Below are positions 11,698 to 23,260 of a stretch of 64,000 bases of DNA, piece after piece (position 1 is the first letter of the stretch; every line of letters begins with the position of its first letter). The notes under the pieces were generated by a model. That model made no database searches. It was given only the letters and a program-made list of their open reading frames with translations, and was not told where the DNA came from. The DNA lies in contig JAIXMF010000005.1 in NCBI GenBank assembly GCA_025201365.1, forward strand, positions 62,001 through 126,000, in the 5' to 3' direction. The stretch is from Syncephalis plumigaleata (Eukaryota > Zoopagomycota > Zoopagomycetes > Zoopagales > Piptocephalidaceae). Made by a program: the position numbers and the translations under genes.

Positions 11698-12660
11698 TCA
11701 TTAAAACATGCTTATGCTTGTGTCTAATAATCAAGTAGTGACCTTAACTCGTACAGCATGCGACGTTTCAACGTGCTAATAAACAAACCGCGTTTTATAT
11801 AAGAAACAACATAGCATATACACACACACACCTATTGTTATATCAATAGTGGAATAAATAACGAACGTAGTCTAATACGACACGACAACACAGCTACAAT
11901 TGCGCTACAATACGTGATAAGGAAGTGACTCCTTTTCACACATGGTATAAATTTAGTAGTAAATGACAGATATGCTACTGATGCGGACAAACTTGTTTCA
12001 TGCACTTGTTTCAAGCAGTTTTATCATTCGTACATTTGTCACTTTCAAACTGATAGGACACACACACTCTCTCTCTCTTGAGCGTGCTTACAGGTTCTCT
12101 CCTTTCTTAACCGGCTATTGAAGAGTTGACCAGTTACCGACAATCCTTCTCCTTTCCTATTACTTCATTGTATGCTTCATTTAAAGTTTTCCTTCTTATT
12201 CTATATCGACATTACTATTGCAACAACAACAACAGCAGCAAATAAGCATACAAGCTGGTTGCAAGGCCATTGTAGCCTATATATATATGCGCATATATAT
12301 ACACATATATTTCAAACCGCGTTTATTACAACTGTTATTACAATCGTATAATTCTACAGTCGAACCATACTCATCGTGGTATCATAAACGGTATTGTAGC
12401 CGGTGTTGAAGACTAATACCGAATTCAATAGTTTTGCTTTACGTTGACCGTAACTACTATACTCAAGCGTTTATTGGTTTTCAGTAGCATACGCACGTGC
12501 GTCCTTAGCAGCATTTCGAATTAGCCTAGTGTGTCTGTGTGTCTGTGTGTGTTTTTGGCTCAGCTATTATCTTTTCCGACAAGCGTATAGTAATAATACT
12601 ATCGGACTTGCACTAGTATTGACTAACCGCTCGCTCGTTCGCTCCACACCATTTTGATTT
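11698..12660. other. Intergenic region upstream of the PH-domain gene
   Basis: It contains CA and TA dinucleotide runs (near 11820 and 12290), a CAA/CAG run (near 12220) and CT-rich leader sequence (near 12065). Small open frames here show no family resemblance. It probably holds the 3' UTR of SRP68 and the promoter and leader of the next gene. Confidence 0.5.
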
Positions 12661-15600
12661 ATGCATCTGACCAATTCCATGGCGTATCTACAACCACGCA
12701 CGCAGTATCACCCGCGAAAAGCCTCGCCTCTACGGAATTCTGTGGCCAATGTAGGCTATGCAGCACCGTCACCTGCCGAGTCACAGCATCGACGTACGTG
12801 CACAGAGCCGCATGTCTCGCTGACCAGTCATTTATCGCCCGATTCGAGTCATTCAACTACAGCGAGTAGTACGCAATTTCTTCATTTGGAGGAGTTTGGC
12901 TTTCTAGCCGCTGGACTCAGCAATGACACGACAGATATCAGCTATCAGGACATTCTAAGGGCACTGGATGATCCATCACCGTTGCCTTGCATGGATGTAG
13001 GTCCATCGGAAGACAATCAGACAGCAGGAACAGCAAGTTCATCGGCATCAGCATCAGTATCGACGTCAGCCGCATCGAGAGCGACATCTCCGCATCCGCA
13101 CACAGTAGTCACTTATCTAGAGGCGAGTGAAGCCGATGTTGGGAAAGAGGATGAGGATCGGGTTAAACGTCTGCAACGACGATTGACATTACAGCAGCAA
13201 CAATTTGCTCGGGCATTCTCCATGTCGGCTACATTCTCTAAGAAGCAAAGCAAGCGTGTCACCATTCAAAATACACCTGAAGCAGCGGATCTTGTTGCTT
13301 TACAATCCGCTCAATCGTCATCTACGGCACCTGCAAAGAAAAGTATATTAGAACTATTTACGACCACACCGCCAGCTACGAGAACACCTAAGCGACAGTC
13401 ATCAATGCGTACTCTATCGAACCGACCACCAAACGTGGCAAGACGATTATCGGCTGACGCGATTACTCCACGTCGATCCTCATTGAGCAATACTGGTGGC
13501 AGTAGTAGTAGTAATGGTCACAATGACAATGATATTGCTAATATAACAGTTGGTCAGCGTACATCCTCATTGATTCACAACATGGAAACACAAAGTACAG
13601 TGTCGGAAATGGCCAGTGATATTTTGTCAGAATTACACAATAGCATCATGTCGCAGAGTGACAGTCAAGAGGAGACAGATAGCGATGATAATGAGACCAA
13701 CGTACTTGATTCCATCTATGAGGCGGATAGAAATGAGGATAATGAAGAAGAAGAAGAAGAGCAGGAAGAAGAGGGCGAAGACGACGACGACGAGGAAAGT
13801 AATGGTGATTCGAGTTCAGATGATGGTGGCACGACACAATTACTTAGACGTATGTCTGTTATGCATGTTCGTCGATGTGTTGTCGCGCCTAATGAGAGAG
13901 CAATACGATCTACAAGTACACTGGAAACCTACAAACCTGTCACCATTAGGGAACGTGCATTATCTGATGCAACATTATCCGAAGAGAACAGAGCAGATGC
14001 AAGTGATGAGCGCAATCAGCTACTACGACGACTCTCTGTGTTGGCTGAATCATTTAAATCAGAGCAGCAACAGCAACACAACAACAACAGCCATCACAAC
14101 CACCATTGCGTCCACGATCAAAACGATCCTCACGTCCCAGTAGTGTTTATATGAAGGCGCAAGAGATGAATAATAAGCTAAACGCATCAAAAAGCCTAGA
14201 TTGGCTAGGTATTGATAATACACGCAATGAATCTTTTAATTCGAGTGAAATGGTAAGCCTCTCTACTTAATACAAATACAAATAATAACAATATGTAATT
14301 AGAAGTCAAATGAAGATGAACATAAACAACAGAGTGCTACTGCTACCAATGATACAACAACAGCGACATCAACAACAACCGAGGCAACAACCGGAAAACA
14401 GCGATCACATCGTGGTTCCCGTTCAACTAAATCATTATTGGCAGAAAAGATTAGTCGATTAGAACGGACTAGTCGTCGGATACATCGTTCTATGATCGGT
14501 GATAAATCTACATTGTCATTCAATTCATCTGATAATAGTGCTATGACCACAGTCGTCTAGATTATGACAATGAAGACGACAATGAAGACGACTTGACTAC
14601 GATGATGATGAAGACTACGAGGACAGTTTTATTAGTGACTACTCAGTCGATGATAGTATGCTAGTCGAAGGTCCTGTATCTAAAGCACAAGTATTACGGG
14701 CCACTCGCGTTATATCGGTATCTGTGCAGAATTTCTCCCTAGCCAATGGAGGACAGGGTATTCTTAATGGTGCCGGTTCACCTATGGGTCCTAGATCGGC
14801 ACCTGAACCTGTACCAGCATTACCAAGCGGCAATTCCTTATTGAACAAGGTGCGGGAAGAAACGGATGCAGCGATGAAGATAACGGCAATAGTGCTAGTG
14901 ATGTACGTCGTAGTTCAGCATCACCGGATAGGCAGCGCTCTTCAGCTGATATATCATCCAAAGGCAGTGTCAGCCCATTGAATCGAGCACAAACACCATT
15001 ATACGATCACGCCCCAAGACAACAGCCGTTGAAATGACTCAGGAACAGTTGGACAACCTGAATACGCTTAAGCAGTCATTGCAACGAGAGCGATTGCAAG
15101 TAGCCGAGCAATTGAACGAGCTGCAAATGCAAGCAGCTCATCTGGCCGATGATAAACGTCGATTACAGGTGCGATGGATCGATGTGATGGCTCGTCGACT
15201 AATGGCGTGCGATAAGATGATCAATCAGGTGCAAACAGGTCGAGCGGTGACTCATGTATCCGACACTGATCGTATTCTATTCGATAATCCTGAACGACAA
15301 GAAGCTCGCGCGCTATTACGTATGCAAGCAGTCAGTCTGGCACAGGCAGCGAAAGCAGCAGAGCAAACTACTACCAATGCAGGATCGTATGCATCTTTAT
15401 TGAAATCAAGCACTGAATCAACTCAACAAGCTGCAACTACTAAATCGACATCGACATCTCCACCGCTAGCATCATCCTCTATAACTGAAGTAATAGTCAC
15501 TCCACCTGAAGTACCGTGTGCAACCACCGTGGCAACTGATATTCTATCTGAACTTACCGATTCCATTCATGAGGACATGTATCGGAATCACGACGTGCCA

Positions 15601-16795
15601 CACAGATTGACATGCTACCAAAAGATGCTAACAACGACAACAACAACAACAATGTGGCATCTATTCAGTCACCACCATTGCCAGAAATTCCTGCATCTAC
15701 TGCTGCGCCATCTGCCGCATTGCCATTGGATAATGGACTAAAGATTACTAAAGAGCAACTTAGTAGCAGGTATTTCGGTCAGCAAACATCCTCACGTACG
15801 GCATCCATGGATACCTCGGATGTCCCTTATCGTCCGCCATCTATCATGCTGTCTCCGGCTCATACTGCCAGCGGTAGACCTTCCAACTCCATGCCACGTA
15901 ACAACGCGTACACCAACACGGATGGCGACACAAACATTCCGAATAATAATATGGGATGCGGTGTTAGCGCTAGTCGTCCTGTATTGAATGTTGCGATGAA
16001 TCTACTCCCCGCCGAGACCGAGCCATTGGTGCCCCTTCAAGAGGATGACGAGTCGCAAGAGCAACCAATATTACGGGTCGCCTCTATAAATTGGGTAGAA
16101 ATCGGCATTGGCAACGACGTGAATTCCGTTTTGACGGCTCTTATCTCGTGTGCTTAAGACCGCGTCGTGAACGATTAGCGGCTAATACGGTACGACTATT
16201 GCAGCCGCAATCACCCGACGACGGCTTCTACGACACGCAGCCGCCATTGCCCATGATCGGTCATCCGCTCATTGCCACCGAGGCAGCAGATGGTAGCGGA
16301 TGGGTGCGCTACTATCAAGCACCCAAATGGGTGATTCCCATCGCAGATATGGAGGATATCTCGTTGGTGACACGACGTGGTATTAAGGTACGTGAATGTT
16401 TCGCGATTATTACGCGTGAACGACAATACGTGCTACGTGGACGAGATCGACGCGAGCTGGCCTGCTGGCTCTTCCTACTTAAGCGTATGGTGAATGCACG
16501 TCGACGAGCTGAGCTCATTGCCGCCACCGCCGAATTGGAAGCGGCCCGTGCATTGGCAGCTCGAGCAGCCGCAGCCACACTAGCATCACACCATACACGA
16601 GCCAACAATGAGGAAGACGAGACGGGTCGTCCTAATGACACGTCAAACCAAACCAGTCATGGTCAAATAATGGGCTATGGCGATACAAGCTATTCCAGTC
16701 TAGCGGATGTATCAACGCAATGGCGACAATCTGTCGGTGAACTATTAGGATTTGATCCAACAGCACGATCTGGCATACGTGGCTCGCACAAATAA
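12661..16795 (+). CDS. Large low-complexity protein with C-terminal PH domain
   Basis: A long Ser/Thr/Asn-rich protein of about 1,350 residues. In order: a Ser-rich region, an acidic stretch of Glu/Asp (about 13740-13800), repeated basic RRLS/RRMS motifs (LLRRMSV, LLRRLSV) that look like PKA-type phosphorylation sites, a Gln/Asn-rich stretch, a coiled coil (TQEQLDNLNTLKQSLQRERL onward) and a C-terminal PH domain. The PH domain has RNRHWQRREFRFDGSYLVCL in strands 1-2 and the helix LACWLFLLKRM with its conserved tryptophan. One intron lies at 14252-14301. Apparent frame changes occur near 14080, 14570, 14880, 15010, 15610 and 16095, yet coding character continues on both sides of each. Single-base assembly errors are the simplest explanation. 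A role as a membrane-recruited signalling or polarity scaffold is inference. Confidence 0.65.
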
Positions 16796-17088
16796 GCGGG
16801 ATACAATAATACAAAGTCGCTGTATTATTTTCTTTATTCATCATCGTCTATCGTCATCGTCTATTATTATCTATATCAATATTCATTCCTATGCATGATG
16901 ATGCTATTATTTTATTTTATTTTATTTGTTTATGCTTACATAGGTGTTAAAAAATAATGAAGTCTCTATCCATCAACTGTACCATTTATTAAACGTATTT
17001 CTATTTATCTCATATATATTATTAAAATTATTATTGGACGAATACATACATATATATACTGATTGATTGATTAGTGATACAAATAACA

Positions 17089-17775
17089 TTAGCGATAAAG
17101 TGGTTGGCCTATAATACGCGTTGTTTCATCAAATTGTGCATGCCTCGATGTATCAGTTTCTACGTCATTATCCTCGGTGGCACTCTCGTTGCCATGACCT
17201 TGCTGAGCGGTACGTGCTCGATTCCATACTAGATAGTCGTTGCGTTCTGCGTTCAATCGTGCCTGCGATCGTACATGCTCACTAGGATAGATCCACCGAC
17301 GAGCGGCATTGGATCCGGCTCGTCGTTCACATCGACGACATCGCACGATTAGTACCCAGCCCACTTCGTTACCACTAGAATGATAGAATATATGGTTATT
17401 ACTATTTGGTTTATTGTTACATTCATAGATTATTTCTTTCGCTTTCTTACCATTGCTGACAAGTTAATTCTTGCACGATACAGCCACAGCGTCGATGTCG
17501 TAAAGATGTGTCGTAGATGGCTGCACCTATTGGTACAACATTGGAGATGTAAAGTCGATGTGTTGGCGCATCAGGTAATACCGTCTAGATTCATCGTCCA
17601 TTGTACAAAAGATATACATGTGTAGCGTTGCTGATTAGTACAAGTTGGTTGGACTTTGTTGCTGCACAGGTACACCTACCTGATCACCGTGTCGTGTAAG
17701 TAGAGTTTCGCAATAGCGACAGTGTAATTCCAATACCAATTGTCGTCGACATAGCGGTTGTCGTCGTTGAACCAT
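17089..17775 (-). CDS. FAM72 family zinc-binding-type protein
   Basis: Three exons: 17775 to about 17686, 17584-17451 and 17374-17089. The first reads MVQRRQPLCRRQL then LHCRYCETLLTRHGDQ. The second reads LPDAPTHRLYISNVVPIG then RRCGCIVQELTCQQC, and the third GNEVGWVLIVRCRRC then RRWIYPSEHV. The pattern CxxC, LLxD, CxCxxxxxxCxxCGNxVGxxxxxxCxxC and W-F/Y-xS-xxV is diagnostic of FAM72, a small cysteine-rich family. Human FAM72A binds the uracil glycosylase UNG2; whether that holds here is unknown. The charged C-terminal tail is family-typical but not conserved. An acceptor (CTGTAG) sits one base before the ATG, suggesting a 5' UTR intron. Confidence 0.85.
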
Positions 17776-18238
17776 ACTACAGACATATAGAGACGCGTAA
17801 ACACACAACGAACGATAAATAGATAGAAAGAGAGAGGGAGCTATTACAATACACTAGCAAAATGAGGATATTGTATCAAAACAATAAACGAACAACAAGT
17901 TACTACAGCTATTAGTAGTAGCAATAGCAGTAGCGGTAGTAATTGGCATAAATACAAATACAATAATGACAAGCCTTCGTCGTTTAACAATAGTGACAAC
18001 TGCGTGTGGCTACGTTCTTTGATAGATTCCTAGTATTTAATGAAGAAAGTAAAGGATACACGAGTAAGGAAAATACGGTCGACTAGTGACGAATCAGTGA
18101 ATATTACAATGCTAATTGGTAACGATGAAGGCAGGAAGGAAAGATAACAAGCTGGAACAAAGAGGAACTTTGTCTACTCCAGTAGACCAACTGGTTCAGG
18201 TCGAGTGTTAAATATGATTTTATGTCGTAGAATGTCGA

Positions 18239-18617
18239 TTACTCGATAGTTGGGCGTAGTATTGTCATTGATATTCGTTGAAGCAGGCGATGTACATGTG
18301 AATCGGTAGACGTTGTTATTCGCTCAAGTATCGCTAACGGTTTCTTAAGCGGCATTACTTTGCCTTCTAGTCGATGATAACCAATTTGTATTGTGGCCAC
18401 GCCTTTATGCATTTTATTAGTATTTCATAGTAATATAGAACAATAAATCGTACTACTATGATATCCCTAGACTACTTACATTGGGTTCGATATTTAACTC
18501 GCCTACACGAAGACTATTACGCGATTGGTTTGCTGCAGTGGCCAGTCTACCTTGTAATTCAAGTAAAATGAGCTCACGCTTCTCATGTAGCTGTGCGTGC
18601 ACAAATAGTTGAACCAT
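18239..18617 (-). CDS. CTF8: Ctf8, subunit of the Ctf18 alternative clamp-loader complex
   Basis: The start at 18617 gives MVQLFVHAQLHEKRE then LILLELQGRLATAA, followed after an intron (donor at about 18482) by VATIQIGYHRLEGKVMPLKK and PLAILER. The pairing ELQGxL ... IGxHxLxGKxxxLxKPLAxLE is the Ctf8 signature. Ctf8 with Dcc1 and Ctf18 forms the RFC-like complex that loads PCNA during sister-chromatid cohesion. The predicted length of about 105-110 residues fits. The exon 2 junction near 18405 is one base out of frame for the best match. The gene points the same way as FAM72, 464 bases upstream of its start. Confidence 0.8.
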
Positions 18618-19080
18618 GTTGGGATAAACAAGTAGAATAATAATAATAGGTTGATATAATAAAACGCGTAGATAATAAAAAGAAAGAAAGAGAGAAAGGA
18701 ATCGATTGATTTTGATGAATATGAAAATGTAAAAAAATAAACACGATAACATAGGAGGAAACCTAGTCGTTAGCATTGTTGTCTTGCCAATAGTCTGCTT
18801 ACATAACATATAATGTACTACAAATGTTATGTATATGTATATATATGCTAGTATACTTGAGCGATCAGTTATAATTCATATTGCTGATATCTACTACATG
18901 TTCTATGATAAAGATAAGGATCTTCATCTAAAATGATTACGATACATTCATCTTTGATTTGTTCACGTGATCTGAGATTGTATCTTGGTGCTTCCTAGTT
19001 TTTTTCTTCTTCGCATATTGTTCCCTTCTCCGCAACGTTGATTGTCTACCTCATTCTCGTTTCCTTTTCTTTCGTATATT

Positions 19081-22000
19081 ATGGCCACCGTTGAACAAAA
19101 GACGGCTGCTTCAGCTCAGCCTACATCGGCTGACGAGCCAAAGAAGGTATGTAATGGGAAGAGTAATCGAGTAATACATACAAATATACAAATATATATG
19201 CTAATTATGTGAACGATAGACGCACAAGCGTGATGTTTTACGTTCGTTTGAAGCAACGGCACAGGCACTATGGAGTGAGCAACGTATCTTTGAGCAGAAT
19301 GCACCCAGCCTAGAGGAGTGTCCCGAGGATGACGGCGATATTATGCGCGCCTTCCAGGATAAATATATGGTCACTTTCCCGTATCCTTACATGAACGGCC
19401 GTTTGCATCTGGGACATGCGTTCACGTTTACCAAGGCCGAGTTCGTCACCGGATACATGTTGCTAAAGGGCAAGCGAGCGCTATTTCCATTTGGTCTCCA
19501 TTGTACCGGCATGCCTATCAAGGCGTGTGCTGACAAGTTGAAGCGTGAAATTGAATTGTTCGGCAAGAACTTTGACACTCCCCAAACGATCGAGGAGGGC
19601 GTCGAGTCGCTTTCCATTCAGGAGAACAGTGCGCCAGCTGCGAAGAAACACTCAAAGGTAGCGGCCAAGACGGGTAATGTCACCTATCAGTATGAGATTA
19701 TGTTATCGAACGGAGTACCACGCGAGGAGATCCATCGATTCGCCGATCCACACCATTGGCTCACTTATTTCCCCGAGTTGGCTCTCAAGGATATTCAAGC
19801 GCTTGGTTGCAAGGCCGACACCCGTCGCTCGTTCATCACCACCGATGCCAACCCATACTACGATTCATTTGTACGCTGGCAGATGAACAAGCTGTATGCT
19901 CTCGGTAAAATCAAGTTCGGTGAGCGGTACACCATCTACTCGCCGCTAGATGGTCAGCCGTGCATGGACCACGATCGTCAAACTGGCGAGGGCGTGGGTC
20001 CGCAAGAGTATACCGGCATTAAGATGGAGGTAACTCAATGGTCGTCCGGATGTGCAGCACTTGCTGAGCGATTCAAGGACAAGCGTGTCTATTTGGTGGC
20101 AGCTACATTCCGTCCGGAAACAATGTAAGTAACCGCGGCATATATATTTCTATATAGTTCTATATAGTTATTCCAACCAATCTGTATATTATAATGTAGG
20201 TATGGTCAAACCAACTGCTTTGTCGGCACTAGTATCGACTATGGCTTCTTCGAGATCAACGACACCGACGTGTTTGTCTGTACCGAGCGAGCAGCGCGTA
20301 ACATGTGCTTCCAAGGTTTCTCCAAGGAAAAGGGCGTTCATGTTAAGCTAGCCAACGTGCAAGGCAGTGAACTCGTTGGCACGCGTGTTAAAGCACCCCT
20401 CTCTACCTATGGCGAGGTCTACGTCTTGCCTATGGAGAATGTACTACCCACCAAGGTAAGTGATTAACGAATCATGCAGCCATACTATTTAGCGTTGCTA
20501 ATGAATGATAAATAATGATAGGGTACCGGTGTAGTTACGTCTGTTCCAAGTGACTCGCCCGACGATTGTATGACGTTGCAAGACTTGAAGAAGAAACCCG
20601 ACTACTACAAGATTGATCCAACATGGGTGGCCACCTACGAGCCAGTGCCTATTATTCGCTCGGCCATGTATGGTGATTTGATTGCACCAAGCCTATGCAA
20701 AGAGAAGAAGATTCAAAGTCAAAAGGATCGAGTTGCATTGGCTGAAGCCAAGGATGCTGCTTACAAAGAAGGTTTCTACAATGGCACCATGATTGTCGGC
20801 GACTTTGCCGGTACACCTGTACAGGAGGCCAAGCCAAAGATCCGTCAGCAATTGATCGAGCAAGGTGATGCGTTCATTTACAACGAGCCTGAATCCTTGA
20901 TTATGTCGCGATCTGGCGACGAGTGTGTCGTGAATCTATGCGATCAATGGTACCTGGACTATGGCGAGGCTGAATGGCGTGAAGTAACCGAGCGCTGTCT
21001 CTCGCGATTGAACACCTTTGGCGATGACACGCGTCATCAATTCCAACACACACTCGGCTGGCTTAATCAATGGGCGTGTGCGCGTTCCTTCGGTTTGGGC
21101 ACTAAATTGCCATGGGATCCTCAGTTCCTCGTGGAGTCATTGTCCGACTCGACCATCTACATGTCCTATTACACCGTAGCTCATTTGCTTCATGGTGGAT
21201 CGTTGGATGGTCAGCAACCAGGATCGGCCGGCATTCGAGCTGATCAAATGACAGATGCTGTCTGGGAGTACTTGCTAGGCACGGGCGACCTACCATCCGA
21301 CACGGATATTCCAGCCGATAAACTGCGCCAAATGCGTCGTGAATTCCTCTACTTCTACCCGATGGATCTACGTGTATCTGGTAAAGATCTCATTCAGAAC
21401 CATTTGACATTTGCCTTGTACAACCACACGGCTCTATTCCCCGAATCATTGTGGCCATTGGGTATTCGTGCCAATGGTCATCTTATGTTGAATAGTCAAA
21501 AGATGAGCAAGAGCACGGGCAACTTCCTCACGGTGACCGATGCTATCGAGAAGTTCGGTGCCGACGCAACTCGTGTCGCTTTGGCCGATGCCGGTGACGC
21601 CATTGAAGATGCCAACTTTGAGGACGCCACCGCCAACGCGGCTATCCTACGTCTATTCACATTGATGGAATGGATCGAGGAGATGCTCCAACCGAATGCA
21701 CCACATCGCACTGGATCTATGGACTCGTTCCACGACCGTGTATTCGCCAATGAAATGACACGACTTATCCAGTTGACCGATGAAGCTTACAACAACTTGA
21801 TGTTCCGCGAAGCACTCAAGTACGGATTCTATGAATTCCAATCGGCACGCGACTGGTATCGTGAAGCCACCGCAGGCGAGGGTATGCACCACGACCTGGT
21901 GATCAAGTTCATTGAAGCGCAAGCTTTGATGCTTGCACCAGTGGCGCCACATTGGTCGGAACACATCTGGATGACGCTCCTTAAGAAGGAGACGTCAATT

Positions 22001-22582
22001 ATGAAGGCACGCTGGCCAGAAACACCTACCAAAGAGGTGGACACGGGCTTGCTAGATTCCGCCGACTATGTACGCAAACTATTGAAACGTGTACGTGACT
22101 CGGAGACTAGCACGCAAAAGAAGGGCAAGGGCAAGGGCAAGGCAGCAGCATCGGCACCAGTCTTCGATCCTACCAAGCCGAAATCGTTGACGCTAATCAT
22201 GGCTGCTAACTTCCCCGAATGGCAAGAGGCGGCGATTTCCGTGATGAAAGAGTTCTTTAACGCCACCGAACAGAAATTCGATGATGTGGCAATTCGACGT
22301 GTTCTAGGCGAGCGTGGTATGCTCAAGGACAAACAAGTGATGCCATTCGTGCAAGAGATTAAGAAGCGAGTGGCAGCCACCGGACCAACAGCACTTGACC
22401 GCGTCATTAGCTTCGACGAGTACGGCACGCTCCAACAAGTGATTAAGCTATTCGAACGTACACTCGGCTACAGTGAAATCACTATTGTTACAGCGGAATC
22501 CATTGCTTCCGAGGATCCATTGCGACGTAAAGCGGATACCGCCGTGCCAGGCGAACCTGCCGTACACTTTTGGAATATATAA
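19081..22582 (+). CDS. LARS1: Cytosolic leucyl-tRNA synthetase
   Basis: Four exons: 19081-19146, 19220-20124, 20200-20455 and 20522-22582, giving about 1,095 residues, normal for the eukaryotic cytosolic enzyme. The HIGH-type signature is [13 protein letters not shown] and the KMSKS loop is [12 protein letters not shown]. The archaeal/eukaryotic-type editing domain (CP1) lies between them, with [17 protein letters not shown] and a split TFRPETMYGQTN at the exon 2/3 junction. The enzyme charges tRNA-Leu with leucine and edits mischarged residues; in yeast it also senses leucine for TORC1. The frame is intact throughout, unlike many neighbours. The start was chosen because a short K/E/A-rich leader then [16 protein letters not shown] fits the family. 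Confidence 0.97.
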
Positions 22583-22872
22583 GGCGTGATATGAGTATAG
22601 CATAACGCGTTAATTAATTACGTTTGAATGATGCAATACAGTGTTTTTCCATCCAATTTGCGCATTTATCCTTTAACTTTGCGGTTTATTGATAGATAGA
22701 TTTACACAATTGTTAACACCATTATCATCATAGAAATGGCAATTGATATAGCATGATAATAATAACAATTCAGTATTAGTAATGGATCATTCATTGATAG
22801 CGATAACTATCATCATCAATTCTATAAGGTAGATGATACAAGTGTACTAGTATAGTTGGATATTGCCATGTC

Positions 22873-23091
22873 ATGTACTTACAAGTAGCTATTGATTATC
22901 GTGTATGGAATCGGGATATGGCTGCATGTCTGAATTTTATTCAGATTATTCGCAGTGTTCGTAAGGACAAGGGTATTCCAACACAATTCCAACGACGTGC
23001 CGTTCCTCCTCCTGATCATGGTACATCCGTAAAATATTCACTAAATGAAGATCAAGATCAAGAGGGATCCAAACAACAAATTACAAATTAA
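22873..23091 (+). pseudogene. Fanzor (eukaryotic TnpB) C-terminal remnant
   Basis: A 72-residue open frame reads VAIDYRVWNRDMAACLNFIQ, IIRSVRKDKGIPTQFQRR and a charged tail. The WNRDMAACLN core is the RuvC-III motif of TnpB/Fanzor RNA-guided nucleases, and the I-x-P-x-x-F-x-R tail resembles family C-termini. RuvC-I and RuvC-II are absent, so no nuclease can be made from this copy. Fanzors are known to be carried by Tc1/mariner and other eukaryotic transposons, which agrees with the TIRs around it. Confidence 0.7.
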
Positions 23092-23110
23092 CCAGGTTGT
23101 ATCGTCAACC

Positions 23111-23138
23111 GCCACACTGTCGCCCAAACGACTGTGGC
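23111..23138 (+). other. Hairpin near the Fanzor-proximal end; candidate omega-RNA scaffold
   Basis: The sequence forms GCCACA-ct-GTCG-cccaaa-CGAC-TGTGGC, a ten-pair stem with a small bulge, about 100 bases from the 3' element end. Copies 1 and 3 have a different hairpin (GATAG...CTATC; GTGAT...ATCAC) at the equivalent distance. In TnpB and Fanzor elements the guide RNA comes from the 3' end of the element, so this may be a relic of it. That is inference; the pairing itself is visible. Confidence 0.35.
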
Positions 23139-23260
23139 ACCCCAAAATACGGAGTAGTAATACTTGTAAGTGTTATCATAACTATTATTTATTCGTAAAA
23201 CAAAAGGCTAACTGCGCAAATTGGATGGAAAAAGCCTGTAAAACTTGCTATTTAATCATT

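Larger units (their letters stand above)
22639..23238 (+). mobile_element. TIR element copy 2: deletion derivative of a Fanzor-bearing Tc1/mariner-like transposon
   Basis: The 600-base element is flanked by TA at 22637-22638 and 23239-23240. The left end is CAGTGTTTTTCCATCC and the right end, inverted, is CAGGCTTTTTCCATCC, both followed by AATTTGCGCA. It aligns with copy 1 read in the opposite direction: the same subterminal TTTATCCTTTAAC at the 5' end, the same internal palindrome GATAGCGATAACTATC (about 22797-22812), the same junction near 22868, and the same Fanzor fragment. It has inserted about 55 bases after the leucyl-tRNA synthetase stop codon. No transposase is present. The two copies differ by small indels, so the transposition is not very recent. 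Confidence 0.82.

Noticed and set aside
13616-14143. 175-residue open frame overlapping the PH-domain gene
   Set aside because: An alternative frame of the same low-complexity exon. It is rich in Met, Lys and Arg, as expected of shifted GAT/GAA repeats.
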